Source of the DNA: G965232465 sp965276005
Lineage (GTDB): Bacteria; Pseudomonadota; Alphaproteobacteria; JAQWUY01
Assembly: GCA_965276005.1 (NCBI GenBank)
Contig: OZ254962.1
Coordinates: 930,001 to 994,000 of the forward strand
DNA: 64,000 bases
Reading direction: 5' to 3'
The first letter of the stretch is position 1. The number at the start of each line of letters is the position of its first letter. The notes beneath the pieces were generated by a model that ran no database searches, had not been told where the DNA came from, and saw only the letters and a list, made by a program, of their open reading frames with translations. Positions 1-9,515 of the stretch are shown one piece after another. A program made the translations under genes and the position numbers.

Positions 1-1709
1 TTGTCGACACCTTTGTCATAAGCATGTCGCATAGCGGTACAAAAAGCGGTAAAACTTTCATAGTGTTTTGCCAACAATTTGGCGGTTTCCCTGCCTACTT
101 TGGGAATGCCTAAGGCAAAAATACATCTGTCCATAGCGATGGTGCGTTTTTGTTCGATGGCGTGTACCAAGTTGCCAAACGCTTTTTGCCCCCACCCGTC
201 CCATGTTAAAATGGTATCCGCATGGGTGTGTATCCTAAAAATATCGGCAACCGTGTTGACGATACCGTTGTTAAAAAATGCCTCGATATGTTTGCCCCCC
301 AAGCCTTCGATGTCAAACGCATAGCGGGATACAAAGTGTTTCAGGGTTTCTATGCGTTGGGCGGGGCAGCCGCTGCTATTGGGGCAATACACCGCCACAT
401 CGTCCCCCACTTGATGTATGGGGGAGCCGCATTCGGGGCAGGTGTCGGGAAACACAAACGGCACAGAATCCGCCGGACGGTTATCCGTATGTACGGCAAC
501 GATTTTAGGAATCACATCGCCCGCCCGTTGTACCGCCACCGTATCGCCGTTTCTGACCCCCAGCCGGTCGATTTCGTCCCGGTTGTGCAGAGTCGCCCGT
601 GCCACCAATACACCGCCAATATTCACCGGCTGTAAATTGGCTACGGGGGTTAAAACCCCTGTTCTGCCCACTTGTATAGTAATGTCGTTTAGCACCGTTA
701 CCGCTTGTTCCGCTGGAAACTTATGGGCAATTGCCCAACGGGGCGAACGGGCGATAAAACCCAGTCTTTGCTGCAAGTTTAAATCGTTGACTTTATACAC
801 AACCCCATCGATGTCAAAATCCAGTTCCGCTCGGCTATCGCACAGTGTATCATAATACGCCATAATATCGTCGACAGTATCGCATACCTTGCCCATCGGT
901 GGGGTTTGAAATCCCCAGTTTTGCAGTGTGGCATGGGCTTGCTGCATGGTATCGGCAAACGGCGATGACGCATGCCCCCACGCATAGGCAAAAAACCGCA
1001 GCGGGCGGCTGGCGGTAATACGGCTGTCCAGTTGCCGTACGGATCCGGCGGCAGCGTTGCGGGGATTGGCAAACGGTTTATCGTCATTTTGCTGTTGGGC
1101 TGTATTGAGGGCAATAAATTGCTGTTTCTCCATGTAAATTTCGCCCCGAATATCGATCACATCAGGAACACCCGCCGGTAAAGTCTGTGGCACATCGGCA
1201 ATGGTTTTCACATTTGTGGTAATATCTTCACCCACCGCTCCATCGCCCCGAGTCAGGGCATATTTTAAATCCCCCTGCTCATAGCGAAGCGATACACTGA
1301 CACCATCGATTTTTAAATCCGTCCAAACGGCAATCGCCTCTCGATGTTGTAAATAGCGTTTGATTTTATCGATAAACTCGACAATATCACCCCGATCAAA
1401 GGCATTGCCCAACGACAACATAGGCACCGTGTGGTCGATTTTTTGAAACCCTTCCTGTACCGCATAGCCAACCGATGCGTTAGGGCTGTTTTTGGTAACC
1501 AGATGGGGAAATTTTTGTTCGATGTCGGTCATCACTTGTCGCATGCTGTCATAATCCGCATCGGATATTTCGGGGGCGTCTTGTCCGTGATATTTTTTGT
1601 CGTGATAGGCAATTTCCAAGTACAAATTGTGCAGCCACTGTTTGGCATCGGAGTCATTCAAAGTGTTTATATTTAGGTTTTTTACGGTGTGCATAAAGTC
1701 TGTAGGCAT
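1..1709 (-). CDS. ligA: NAD-dependent DNA ligase LigA (3' part beyond left edge)
   Basis: Seals single-strand nicks during replication and repair, using NAD+ as adenylate donor. The frame is open from an ATG at 1709 to the left edge (569 codons seen). The adenylation domain carries the KIDG active-site motif, with the nucleophilic lysine near residue 133. The OB fold follows, then a four-cysteine zinc finger (CPEC ... CPNSSGC) and the start of the helix-hairpin-helix domain. The C-terminal HhH/BRCT part lies outside the window. The start is four bases after the recN stop, so the two are probably co-transcribed; a second ATG five codons in is possible. The lpxC-bamD-recN-ligA order is typical of Alphaproteobacteria. 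Identification is secure. Confidence 0.95.
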   Translation of the reverse strand, partial: MPTDFMHTVKNLNINTLNDSDAKQWLHNLYLEIAYHDKKYHGQDAPEISDADYDSMRQVMTDIEQKFPHLVTKNSPNASVGYAVQEGFQKIDHTVPMLSLGNAFDRGDIVEFIDKIKRYLQHREAIAVWTDLKIDGVSVSLRYEQGDLKYALTRGDGAVGEDITTNVKTIADVPQTLPAGVPDVIDIRGEIYMEKQQFIALNTAQQQNDDKPFANPRNAAAGSVRQLDSRITASRPLRFFAYAWGHASSPFADTMQQAHATLQNWGFQTPPMGKVCDTVDDIMAYYDTLCDSRAELDFDIDGVVYKVNDLNLQQRLGFIARSPRWAIAHKFPAEQAVTVLNDITIQVGRTGVLTPVANLQPVNIGGVLVARATLHNRDEIDRLGVRNGDTVAVQRAGDVIPKIVAVHTDNRPADSVPFVFPDTCPECGSPIHQVGDDVAVYCPNSSGCPAQRIETLKHFVSRYAFDIEGLGGKHIEAFFNNGIVNTVADIFRIHTHADTILTWDGWGQKAFGNLVHAIEQKRTIAMDRCIFALGIPKVGRETAKLLAKHYESFTAFCTAMRHAYDKGVD

Positions 1710-1713
1710 AACA

Positions 1714-3411
1714 TTATACTCTCAATAAAGATTTGGCGTTGTTGACGGCATGTTCTGTAATCTTATCACCGCTGAGCATACGGGCAATTTCTCGAATGCG
1801 ATGGGGGGTGTCAAGGGCGGTAATATGCGACACAGTGGTACCCTGTACAGCGGTTTTTTCGACGAAATAGTGGCTATCGCCGGCGGATGCCACTTGTGGG
1901 CTGTGGGTGATAACCAGCACTTGCTGGGTTTTAGATAGGGCTTGCAAGCGGGTACCGATTTTGTCGGCGGCACTGCCGCCAACGCCTGTGTCTACCTCAT
2001 CAAATATCAGAGTGGTTGCGGTGTTGGTATGGCTGAGTGCCACATTGACAGCCAATAACAAGCGGGACAATTCGCCACCGCTGGCGGATTTATGAATCGC
2101 ATGAAATACCCCGCCGGCGTTGGTGCGGGCGGTAAACACCACCGTATCACAGCCGGTAGGCGACACCTTGTGTATATCGAACCAAGCGGTGGGATTTGCG
2201 GATATATCGACGGTGTCGACTTGCACAGAAAACACCGCCCCTTTGAGTGCCAAATTGGGCAATTCGGCACATACTTTTTGGCTTAAATCTGCAGCGGATT
2301 TTGTGCGGGTCTTGGACACCGCAGCGGCACAAGCGATATATGCGGTGTAGGCTTGTTTCAAAGTATGCAGATGTTGATCGAGGACGGTATCGCTATTACT
2401 TATCCATGCGTGTTTTTCCGCTAGCTGTGCGTGTAGGTGTACCAATCCATCGGGGGTGGTGCGGTGTTTTTGTGCCAAGCTGTGTAAAGCGTGTAAGCGG
2501 TCTTCGATGCTTTCTAAGTCCATAGCACTGTGCTGTATATCGCTGGCATAGTCTGCCACCGTATGTGCCACATCGGTTAGCGATTCATGTGCCGATATAA
2601 CCGCACCTATTAGCGGCTGTATTTTATCCCCCGCTAGGGGTAACAGCCGTTCTAAACTGCGTTCGGTTCGGGATAGCAAATCGCCAATCGCCTGTTCGCC
2701 CTCAATCAGGTTGTGTACGGTGTTGTAATCGCCTAGTAAACGGTTGACATTCTTTAATTCGGTCTGTCGTATGTGCAGACGGTCATATTCCCCCAATACG
2801 GGGGATACGGCGTCCAATTCTGATAAACAGTGGGCGATATAGTCCATATCCGCTTGGGCGGTTTGCATATCTTGTACGGCGGTGTTATATGTGTGTAGGG
2901 CGGATTGCCAATCGCTGTATAATGCCTGTACTTTTGCCCGTTCACACAACACCCCCGCATACGCATCTAAAATATCGAGGTGGGTTTTAGGCGACAGCAA
3001 CCCGTGTTGTTCGAATTGCCCCTGTACATGAATAAGGGTTTCACCGATGGTCTTTAACACCCGCACGGTGGTCGGCACGCCATTTACAAACGCCCGTGAT
3101 TTACCGTCTGTGCCGATAGTGCGGTGTAACAACAGCGGTTCGGCTTTGTCGTATTGCATATCTAAATCGTGTAAAACCTGCCATACGGGGTGGGTGCTAG
3201 GTGGGTCAAAACTGGCATGTACAGAGGCTTTATCGGTGCCGTGCCTAATCAGCGTGCTATCGCCCCGTCCGCCCATAACCAGACCAATAGCATCCAGCAA
3301 TATGGACTTTCCCGCCCCCGTTTCCCCCGTAAGCGTTGTCAATCCCGCCTGTAAATGCAGGTTTAGGTTGTCTACTAATACAATATTACAAATACTCAGA
3401 TCGGTCAACAT
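1714..3411 (-). CDS. recN: DNA repair protein RecN
   Basis: SMC-like ATPase acting in recombinational repair of double-strand breaks. Its 565 residues match the usual RecN length. The N-terminal Walker A GETGAGKS is at residues 29-36, the middle is a long helical coiled-coil region, and the C-terminal half has the ABC signature SGGELSR and the Walker B segment TLIFDEVDTGVGG. It sits 35 bases after bamD and four bases before ligA on the same strand. All ATPase motifs are intact. Confidence 0.95.
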   Translation of the reverse strand: MLTDLSICNIVLVDNLNLHLQAGLTTLTGETGAGKSILLDAIGLVMGGRGDSTLIRHGTDKASVHASFDPPSTHPVWQVLHDLDMQYDKAEPLLLHRTIGTDGKSRAFVNGVPTTVRVLKTIGETLIHVQGQFEQHGLLSPKTHLDILDAYAGVLCERAKVQALYSDWQSALHTYNTAVQDMQTAQADMDYIAHCLSELDAVSPVLGEYDRLHIRQTELKNVNRLLGDYNTVHNLIEGEQAIGDLLSRTERSLERLLPLAGDKIQPLIGAVISAHESLTDVAHTVADYASDIQHSAMDLESIEDRLHALHSLAQKHRTTPDGLVHLHAQLAEKHAWISNSDTVLDQHLHTLKQAYTAYIACAAAVSKTRTKSAADLSQKVCAELPNLALKGAVFSVQVDTVDISANPTAWFDIHKVSPTGCDTVVFTARTNAGGVFHAIHKSASGGELSRLLLAVNVALSHTNTATTLIFDEVDTGVGGSAADKIGTRLQALSKTQQVLVITHSPQVASAGDSHYFVEKTAVQGTTVSHITALDTPHRIREIARMLSGDKITEHAVNNAKSLLRV

Positions 3412-3446
3412 GGGTATATCTCATGTGTGTTAAAAAGGTTTTTCCG

Positions 3447-4208
3447 CTACAACTTGTACGCATCGATGAGATTATAAGCGTATTCATACCACTGGCTATT
3501 TGGGTGGTTGTGTCCCAAAATAGCCGCCGCCGCATAAGCACGATCGTACAATCCCAATGCAAGGTACGCCTCTACCGTACGGGCAAGGGCTTCTGGCACC
3601 TGCGAAGTGTACGAATATTCTTGAATGACAATGGCAAACCGTGCTATTGCCGGCTGGTATGCGTCGGCAAACAAATAAAACCGCCCCACATCTAAGTGCT
3701 TGCCGGCGATGTGGTCTTCGGCAAGCTCGATTTTGTTGCGGGCGGACAGGGCAAACACGCTGTCGGGATAGCGTAAAATCACATCGGTTAAAGCTTCGAG
3801 TGCTTTGGCGGTGTTGCCTTGATCCCGTCCCACATCGACAATTTGCTCATAGTACGATTGGGCCTTAACATAGGCGATCTTTGCCGCAAGTTCATGTTTG
3901 GGATTAAAAGTCAAAAAATTGTCCGCATAAGTTGCCACCTCCAGATAACGCATGTTTTCATACGCCAACATCACAATATCGGCAATTGCTTGTTTTGCCA
4001 AAGGATCTTTTGGGTGTTGGCGTTCTACTTCTTCGTATGCTTTCACCGCTTCTTCATAATCGCCTGTGGTCTTTAAGTTTTCAGCGATGGCATACAATTC
4101 CTCAGGCGGCAATTCCACCTGTACTTCAGGGTCGTCTTTGTTAAAACAACCTATTAACACAAACGACAAGGCGCATACGGTCAGCAACTTGGTTACAAAT
4201 TTTGTCAT
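3447..4208 (-). CDS. bamD: Outer membrane assembly lipoprotein BamD
   Basis: Essential lipoprotein of the BAM complex, which folds beta-barrel proteins into the outer membrane. The 253-residue product has a lipoprotein signal peptide with lipobox LIGC (residues 18-21, modified Cys21), followed by TPR-like helices with the YEEAVKAYEEVERQHPKDPL pattern expected of BamD/ComL. It lies between lpxC (64-base gap) and recN, as in other alphaproteobacteria. It would serve the barrel protein at 19.8-20.6 kb and any TpsB partner of the exoproteins at 45-64 kb. Confidence 0.93.
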   Translation of the reverse strand: MTKFVTKLLTVCALSFVLIGCFNKDDPEVQVELPPEELYAIAENLKTTGDYEEAVKAYEEVERQHPKDPLAKQAIADIVMLAYENMRYLEVATYADNFLTFNPKHELAAKIAYVKAQSYYEQIVDVGRDQGNTAKALEALTDVILRYPDSVFALSARNKIELAEDHIAGKHLDVGRFYLFADAYQPAIARFAIVIQEYSYTSQVPEALARTVEAYLALGLYDRAYAAAAILGHNHPNSQWYEYAYNLIDAYKL

Positions 4209-4247
4209 TTTTTACCTTCACTAAATAGAGTTTACAAATACAGCACC

Positions 4248-4256
4248 AGTATACCA
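4248..4256 (-). promoter_or_regulatory. Possible extended -10 promoter before bamD
   Basis: On the minus strand the lpxC-bamD gap contains TGGTATACT, an extended -10 box, about 40 bases before the bamD ATG. No good -35 hexamer is visible. It may give bamD-recN-ligA transcription independent of lpxC. Confidence 0.3.
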
Positions 4257-4272
4257 TATTACTTGCCAATTA

Positions 4273-5109
4273 TTAAGTGTTAATTATGCTATAGGCGTTC
4301 GAATCGGCAAATAAAGTGTACACCGCTTGGTTATTTAGCCGATGCCCCATGTTGCGGGCGGTGATTTTGCCGACAATCGGATAGCCACACAAAGCCATAT
4401 CACCGATAATGTCCAACACCTTGTGGCGGACGGGTTCGTCTGCGAATCGCAACGGATTTAGCGGGGCATCATCGCCAAACACCACCGCTGTGTCGATACT
4501 TGCCCCCCGGGCTAGGTCGTATTTTTGATAGTGCAGCAGCTGATCCATAAACCCAAAAGTGCGGGCGGGGGCAATTTCCACACCATATACATCGGGGTTT
4601 ATGTCGCCCTGAAACCGTTGGCAGCCGATAGCGGGGTGGGCAAAGTCGATCCCCGCATCGATATAAAACCCATCATAGGGGCTAAACGCAACATACGCCC
4701 CCTTATCGCCCTCACAGGTGATAGTATCAGTGATTTTCACATACGACAGCTTGTGTTCGGTCGCCACCCTGCCCGCTGTGTGCACAGCATCGACAAAATC
4801 CGCACTGCCGCCGTCCATAATCGGCAGTTCCGGTTGTGTACACTGTATCACCGCATCGTCGATACCACACGCATACAACGCCGATAGCAAGTGCTCAACA
4901 GTAGAAATAGTGGTGGTGCCATCGCTGATACAAGTAGCATTACGGGTATGCACCACGCATTTATACGAGGCGGGCATGGTACCAAACAAGATCCCCGTAC
5001 CATGCGGATTAGGCGATACAGTTACGGTCGCTTGTATGCCGCTGTGAATGGTTATGCCCGTGCATTGAAACGGTTTCGCTAGGGTGTGTCTGCATTTTGG
5101 CAAGGGCAT
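4273..5109 (-). CDS. lpxC: UDP-3-O-acyl-N-acetylglucosamine deacetylase LpxC
   Basis: Zinc amidase performing the committed step of lipid A synthesis, so the cell makes a lipid A-type outer membrane. The 278 residues contain the zinc ligands His73 (VEHLLSAL), His229 and Asp233 (HKVLDIIGD) and the catalytic His256 (GHRLNNQ), equivalent to E. coli His79, His238, Asp242 and His265. It starts 10 bases after cysS. ftsZ, often found before lpxC, is not adjacent here. Confidence 0.95.
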   Translation of the reverse strand: MPLPKCRHTLAKPFQCTGITIHSGIQATVTVSPNPHGTGILFGTMPASYKCVVHTRNATCISDGTTTISTVEHLLSALYACGIDDAVIQCTQPELPIMDGGSADFVDAVHTAGRVATEHKLSYVKITDTITCEGDKGAYVAFSPYDGFYIDAGIDFAHPAIGCQRFQGDINPDVYGVEIAPARTFGFMDQLLHYQKYDLARGASIDTAVVFGDDAPLNPLRFADEPVRHKVLDIIGDMALCGYPIVGKITARNMGHRLNNQAVYTLFADSNAYSIINT

Positions 5110-5119
5110 CTCTCATTCC

Positions 5120-6448
5120 CTATTTTTTGACAATTTCATAATCGCCCTTTGGCAAGTCTTTAATGGCGTATCCCATGCTCTCAATTTGGCTGCGGATACT
5201 ATCAGCGGTAGCAAAGTCTTTATTTTGCTTGGCGATTTTGCGGTTTTTGGCTAATTCCGTCACTGTGTATATATCACCGCCCCCCACATTTTGAAACATG
5301 TACTCGCCCACATCGACACCCAAAATGTGTAAAGCGGTACGGAGTTTGTCGATATGTTTATCCCGGTAGTATTGCCACAGTATGGACAACGCTAAGGGCG
5401 TATTTAAATCTTTGTTAAGGGCAGCGATAAAATCGCTTATATCAGCGGGCTGTGTGTTTGTGTTGGGGGTATCTTTCAATACGGCGGCGATCTTTTTTAA
5501 ACCTACCGTTGCCTCCGCAAGTTTTGCCTTGCTAAAATCAAGCGGTTTGCGATAATGGGTGCTTAACAATACCAAACGGATTGCCATACCGCTATAGTCC
5601 CGTACCAATGCCCGCACCGTGTAAAAGTTGCCTAAGGATTTAGACATTTTTTGCCCCTCAGCCATGACAAAGCCGTTGTGCATCCAGTATTTGGCAAACT
5701 TGCCGCTGGCATTGGCACAGTGCGATTGGGCGATTTCATTTTGGTGATGGGGAAACACCAAGTCGACGCCGCCGCCGTGTATATCAAATTGTTCTCCCAA
5801 GTGTTTTTTTGCCATAACAGAACACTCGATATGCCACCCCGGACGGCCGTATCCCCATGGGCTGTGCCACCCCGGTTCCCTGTCGGTCGACGGTTTCCAC
5901 AGTACAAAATCGGCGGGGTCTGCTTTGTAGGGTGCCACTTCGACCCTTGCCCCTGCCACTTGGGCGTCATAGTCTTTACGGGCGAATTTTCCATATTCTG
6001 CCCACGATTTTACCCGAAACAGCACATGCCCATCGACCGCATAGGCATGGTTTTTGTCGATTAAAATTTTAATCATGGCAATCATATCTGCCACATATGC
6101 GGTCGCCCGGGGCTGTACGGTCGGTTCTAGGGTACCTAACGCCTTGCAATCTTTAAAAAATTGTTCGGTGGTACGGGCGGTTACATCGCCAATATCCTCA
6201 CCGTTTTCCCATGCTCGAGCGTTTATTTTATCATCGATGTCGGTGATGTTACGGACATAAGATACTGTCGAATACTGCTGTTGTAACAGGCGGTACAACA
6301 CATCGAACACCACCAACGGGCGAGCGTTGCCAATATGGATAAAGTCGTACACAGTCGGACCACAAACATACATACGGACATGGTTTTTATCGATGGGCTC
6401 GAACGGTTGTAGCTGGCGGGTGTTGGTGTCGTAAATGTGTATGCTCAT
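5120..6448 (-). CDS. cysS: Cysteinyl-tRNA synthetase
   Basis: Class I aminoacyl-tRNA synthetase that charges tRNA-Cys. It has the HIGH-type signature (IHIGNAR, residues 37-43), a zinc-ligand Cys29 in YVCGPTVYD, and the KMSKS loop (GQKMSKSLGNF). The ATG at 6448 is preferred because GGAA lies six bases upstream. A GTG at 6460 would add four residues. It is 442 residues from the ATG and follows gltX by 15 bases in the aroG-nadE-gltX-cysS-lpxC run. Confidence 0.95.
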   Translation of the reverse strand: MSIHIYDTNTRQLQPFEPIDKNHVRMYVCGPTVYDFIHIGNARPLVVFDVLYRLLQQQYSTVSYVRNITDIDDKINARAWENGEDIGDVTARTTEQFFKDCKALGTLEPTVQPRATAYVADMIAMIKILIDKNHAYAVDGHVLFRVKSWAEYGKFARKDYDAQVAGARVEVAPYKADPADFVLWKPSTDREPGWHSPWGYGRPGWHIECSVMAKKHLGEQFDIHGGGVDLVFPHHQNEIAQSHCANASGKFAKYWMHNGFVMAEGQKMSKSLGNFYTVRALVRDYSGMAIRLVLLSTHYRKPLDFSKAKLAEATVGLKKIAAVLKDTPNTNTQPADISDFIAALNKDLNTPLALSILWQYYRDKHIDKLRTALHILGVDVGEYMFQNVGGGDIYTVTELAKNRKIAKQNKDFATADSIRSQIESMGYAIKDLPKGDYEIVKK

Positions 6449-6463
6449 GGTGCGTTCCACATA

Positions 6464-7789
6464 TTACAAGCCCGCTTGCGATAAGCGGCGTTGTATTTTG
6501 TCCCTGCCGATAAACGGTAAGAGGTTGCCCATTTCTGGTCCGTGCGGTTGCCCGGTGATGGCAAGCCGTAGGGGCAAAAACAAATTTTTGCCCTTGTGCC
6601 CGGTTGCCTGTTGAATAGCGGTTGTCCACTGTTTCCAAGTACCGTCATCGACCTCACCGGCGGGCAAGTGCGACAGGGCGGTACGGATAAAGTCCGCATC
6701 CTCAATCACCGGCACCACATCGGCAAAAATAACCTGTTCCCACAGGGCAATATCGGACAAAATGTCCATGTTGCCAGCTAAAATCCGCCACATATCAGCG
6801 GTGATACGGGCGGGCAAGCGGTGTTGTACTGCTTCGTATGGCAAGTGGTGTAGAATTTTGGTATTTAACGCATATAACTCCTTGACACTAAACGACAACG
6901 CTGCCCGCCCGTATCGCTGTATGTCAAAATCGTCGATGAGGGTGTGCAGGGTGTCCGTCCCTTCGGCAGTGGTTGCCGTCCCCAAACGGGTCATCGCCGC
7001 TACCACGCTTATCGGCTCGATGCCTTCGCTGCGGTAATCGGCAACGGCACCGTTGCCGCTGCGTTTGGAAAACTTATCGCCATCGGCATTGCTGACCAAC
7101 GGCATGTGGGCAAAGGTGGGGATGTCCGCCCCCAATGCTTTAAACATCTGTACCTGTACCGCCGTATTTGTGGTGTGGTCTTCGCCCCGGATAATATGGG
7201 TGATGTTATGGTCTATGTCATCGACAACCGTAGTAAAAGTAAACAGCGCTCGCCCATCGCCCCGTACCAACACGGGATCGGACAAATGCCCGCTGGTAAA
7301 TTGCACATCGCCTTGATTCATATCACACCACGCCATAGTGTCATCGTTTAACAAAAACCGCCAATGGGGGGCGATACCTGCATGGTGTTTGGCTTGTTTT
7401 TCCGCATCTGTTAGGTGTAGAGATGCCCGATCGTACACGGGGGGTTTGCCCTGTGCGATTTGCAATTTGCGTTTGAGTTCCAATTCTTCCGCTGTTTCAT
7501 AACACGCATACACTCGACCGATAGATTTTAAATGCTCCAGCACCTCATTATACCGCCCTAAATTGTCGCTTTGCCGAAACATACCGTCATAACACAGCCC
7601 CAACCACTGCAGATCCGCTTGGATAGCGTCCGCATAGTGTCGTTGCGACCGCTCCGTATCCGTGTCGTCCAAACGCAACCAAAATTCGCCGTTGTGGGCT
7701 TTGGCAAACATATAATTGATAATAGCAATACGAATATTGCCAAGATGTAAATGTCCGCTGGGACTAGGGGCAAAACGAGTCTTTATCAT
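6464..7789 (-). CDS. gltX: Glutamyl-tRNA synthetase
   Basis: Class I synthetase charging tRNA-Glu; in many alphaproteobacteria it also charges tRNA-Gln, to be amidated later. The 441 residues begin with the canonical RFAPSPSGHLHLGN nucleotide-binding motif and contain the DKFSKRSG version of KMSKS and the IIRGEDHTTNT segment. The ATG overlaps the nadE stop by four bases (ATGA), which indicates translational coupling. Whether it is discriminating or non-discriminating cannot be read from the sequence. Confidence 0.93.
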   Translation of the reverse strand: MIKTRFAPSPSGHLHLGNIRIAIINYMFAKAHNGEFWLRLDDTDTERSQRHYADAIQADLQWLGLCYDGMFRQSDNLGRYNEVLEHLKSIGRVYACYETAEELELKRKLQIAQGKPPVYDRASLHLTDAEKQAKHHAGIAPHWRFLLNDDTMAWCDMNQGDVQFTSGHLSDPVLVRGDGRALFTFTTVVDDIDHNITHIIRGEDHTTNTAVQVQMFKALGADIPTFAHMPLVSNADGDKFSKRSGNGAVADYRSEGIEPISVVAAMTRLGTATTAEGTDTLHTLIDDFDIQRYGRAALSFSVKELYALNTKILHHLPYEAVQHRLPARITADMWRILAGNMDILSDIALWEQVIFADVVPVIEDADFIRTALSHLPAGEVDDGTWKQWTTAIQQATGHKGKNLFLPLRLAITGQPHGPEMGNLLPFIGRDKIQRRLSQAGL

Positions 7790-9474
7790 GTGTTGTCATC
7801 CTGTTGTGCATAGGCGTTGGTTATGGGATATAAACGGTCATAAGTCAAATCCCGCCGGGTCAATTTTAACCCGGGTGCGGACTGTTTGCGTTTGTGTTCC
7901 GCCGTGTGCAACAGCCGCCAAATGTGTCTTACGGTGTCTACATCATACCCTTGTTGTACGGTTTGTGCAACATTCAAATCGCCCTCGATAAAACATTTTA
8001 AAATGCCGTCTAACACATCATAAGGCGGCAGCGAATCCGTGTCTTGTTGATCGGGACGAAGTTCGGCACTGGGCGGTTTGCTGATGATGCGGGGGGGAAT
8101 CGCCACACCCTGAGTGTTCCGCCACAGGCACAGTTTAAATACATCGGTCTTGTATATGTCCTTAATCGGGTTAAAGCCGCCACACATATCCCCATACAAA
8201 GTGGCATATCCGACCGCATTTTCCGATTTATTGCCGGTGCTTAAAGCCAACCAGCCAAATTTATTCGACAACCCCATAACCACACTGCCCCGAATGCGGG
8301 CTTGTATGTTTTCTTCAGTGATGTCTGGTTCCGTGTCCGCCATCAGCGGGGCAAATGCCGCCGCAAATGCCCGCATCATGGGGGTGATGTCGACAGTATG
8401 GTACCGCACCCCCAATATATCCGCACACTGTTTGGCATCGTCCAGAGAGTCTGGGTGGGTATAGGGGCTGGGCATCATCACCGCTTGCACATTTTCCGCC
8501 CCCAACGCATCGACAGCAAGAGCGGCAACAAGTGCCGAATCGATACCGCCACTTAACCCCAACACCACGCTTTTAAAGCCGTTTTTCTCCACATACTGTT
8601 GCAATCCAAAACTACACGCCCGCCACAGACACGGATAAAAATCCATCGCCACACAGCGGGTATGGGACACAGAGGTAAAGACAGGGGTAAAGTCCGTGTC
8701 GAAATCCGTCATATACACCCCGGTTGCAAATTCCGGACATTGGGTCACCACCGCCCCGTGTTTATCCATAACAAAGCTGTTGCCATCGGACAACACCCCG
8801 TCATACCCGCCCGTGTCATTGACATACACCATCGGGGTTTTGATACGGGCGATGCGATCGGATACCTGTTTATAACGAAGCGGCTGTTTGCCATAGTAAA
8901 ACGGTGAAGCGTTAATGGTAACAATCACATCCGCCCCGTGTGCATGCAACGCATCACAAACAGAATCCGTCCACACATCGTTGCAAATACTGACGCCGAT
9001 TTTTACCCCCTCGAACACAAACGGCTTACAGTCCTCAGCGGCAATGCGGGATCGGTACACTTCCCGGCTGTCGACGCACACCCCATCGTTGGCGAGGTAT
9101 ACTTTATGGTGGGTGTGTAATCGCTTGCCATCGCACAGCACCACCGCACTCAAATGGGCGATGCGGTTGTCCATGTCCGTATGTAGCGTACGATCCGCCA
9201 AAGTGGGACAGCCCACAATCATCGCCGTCCGCTTGCCCTGCGTATAGTGTTGCACATCCGCCAGCACCTGTTCACAGCTGGCAATAAACGCCGGTTTTTG
9301 CATCATGTCATAGGCGTAATAGCCGCTGATGATACCTTCGCCAAACACCGCCACATCCGCCCCGCCGGCAACAGCCGTATCATAAGCGGTGATAATCTTG
9401 TCCCTGTTACCGACAAAGTCGCCAACGGCGGGATTTTGTTGACAAATGGCAATACGCAATGTTTCGTCCCGCAA
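7786..9474 (-). CDS. nadE: Glutamine-dependent NAD(+) synthetase
   Basis: Final step of NAD synthesis: deamido-NAD is amidated using glutamine-derived ammonia. The N-terminal nitrilase-type glutaminase domain has a catalytic Glu in FGEGIISGY, a Lys in HHKVYLANDG and a Cys in VSICNDVW. The C-terminal synthetase domain has the SGGIDS P-loop and STGNKSE. No in-frame ATG fits. A TTG at 9474, seven bases after AAGGA, is the best start (562 residues). The first codons carry a duplicated GAYGAAACATTGCG, so a second TTG 15 bases on is also possible. It lies 41 bases after aroG and overlaps gltX. Confidence 0.92.
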   Translation of the reverse strand: MRDETLRIAICQQNPAVGDFVGNRDKIITAYDTAVAGGADVAVFGEGIISGYYAYDMMQKPAFIASCEQVLADVQHYTQGKRTAMIVGCPTLADRTLHTDMDNRIAHLSAVVLCDGKRLHTHHKVYLANDGVCVDSREVYRSRIAAEDCKPFVFEGVKIGVSICNDVWTDSVCDALHAHGADVIVTINASPFYYGKQPLRYKQVSDRIARIKTPMVYVNDTGGYDGVLSDGNSFVMDKHGAVVTQCPEFATGVYMTDFDTDFTPVFTSVSHTRCVAMDFYPCLWRACSFGLQQYVEKNGFKSVVLGLSGGIDSALVAALAVDALGAENVQAVMMPSPYTHPDSLDDAKQCADILGVRYHTVDITPMMRAFAAAFAPLMADTEPDITEENIQARIRGSVVMGLSNKFGWLALSTGNKSENAVGYATLYGDMCGGFNPIKDIYKTDVFKLCLWRNTQGVAIPPRIISKPPSAELRPDQQDTDSLPPYDVLDGILKCFIEGDLNVAQTVQQGYDVDTVRHIWRLLHTAEHKRKQSAPGLKLTRRDLTYDRLYPITNAYAQQDDNT

Positions 9475-9515
9475 TGTTTCATCCTTTGTGTCTGGTTGTT
9501 CTATGTAGAAAATAT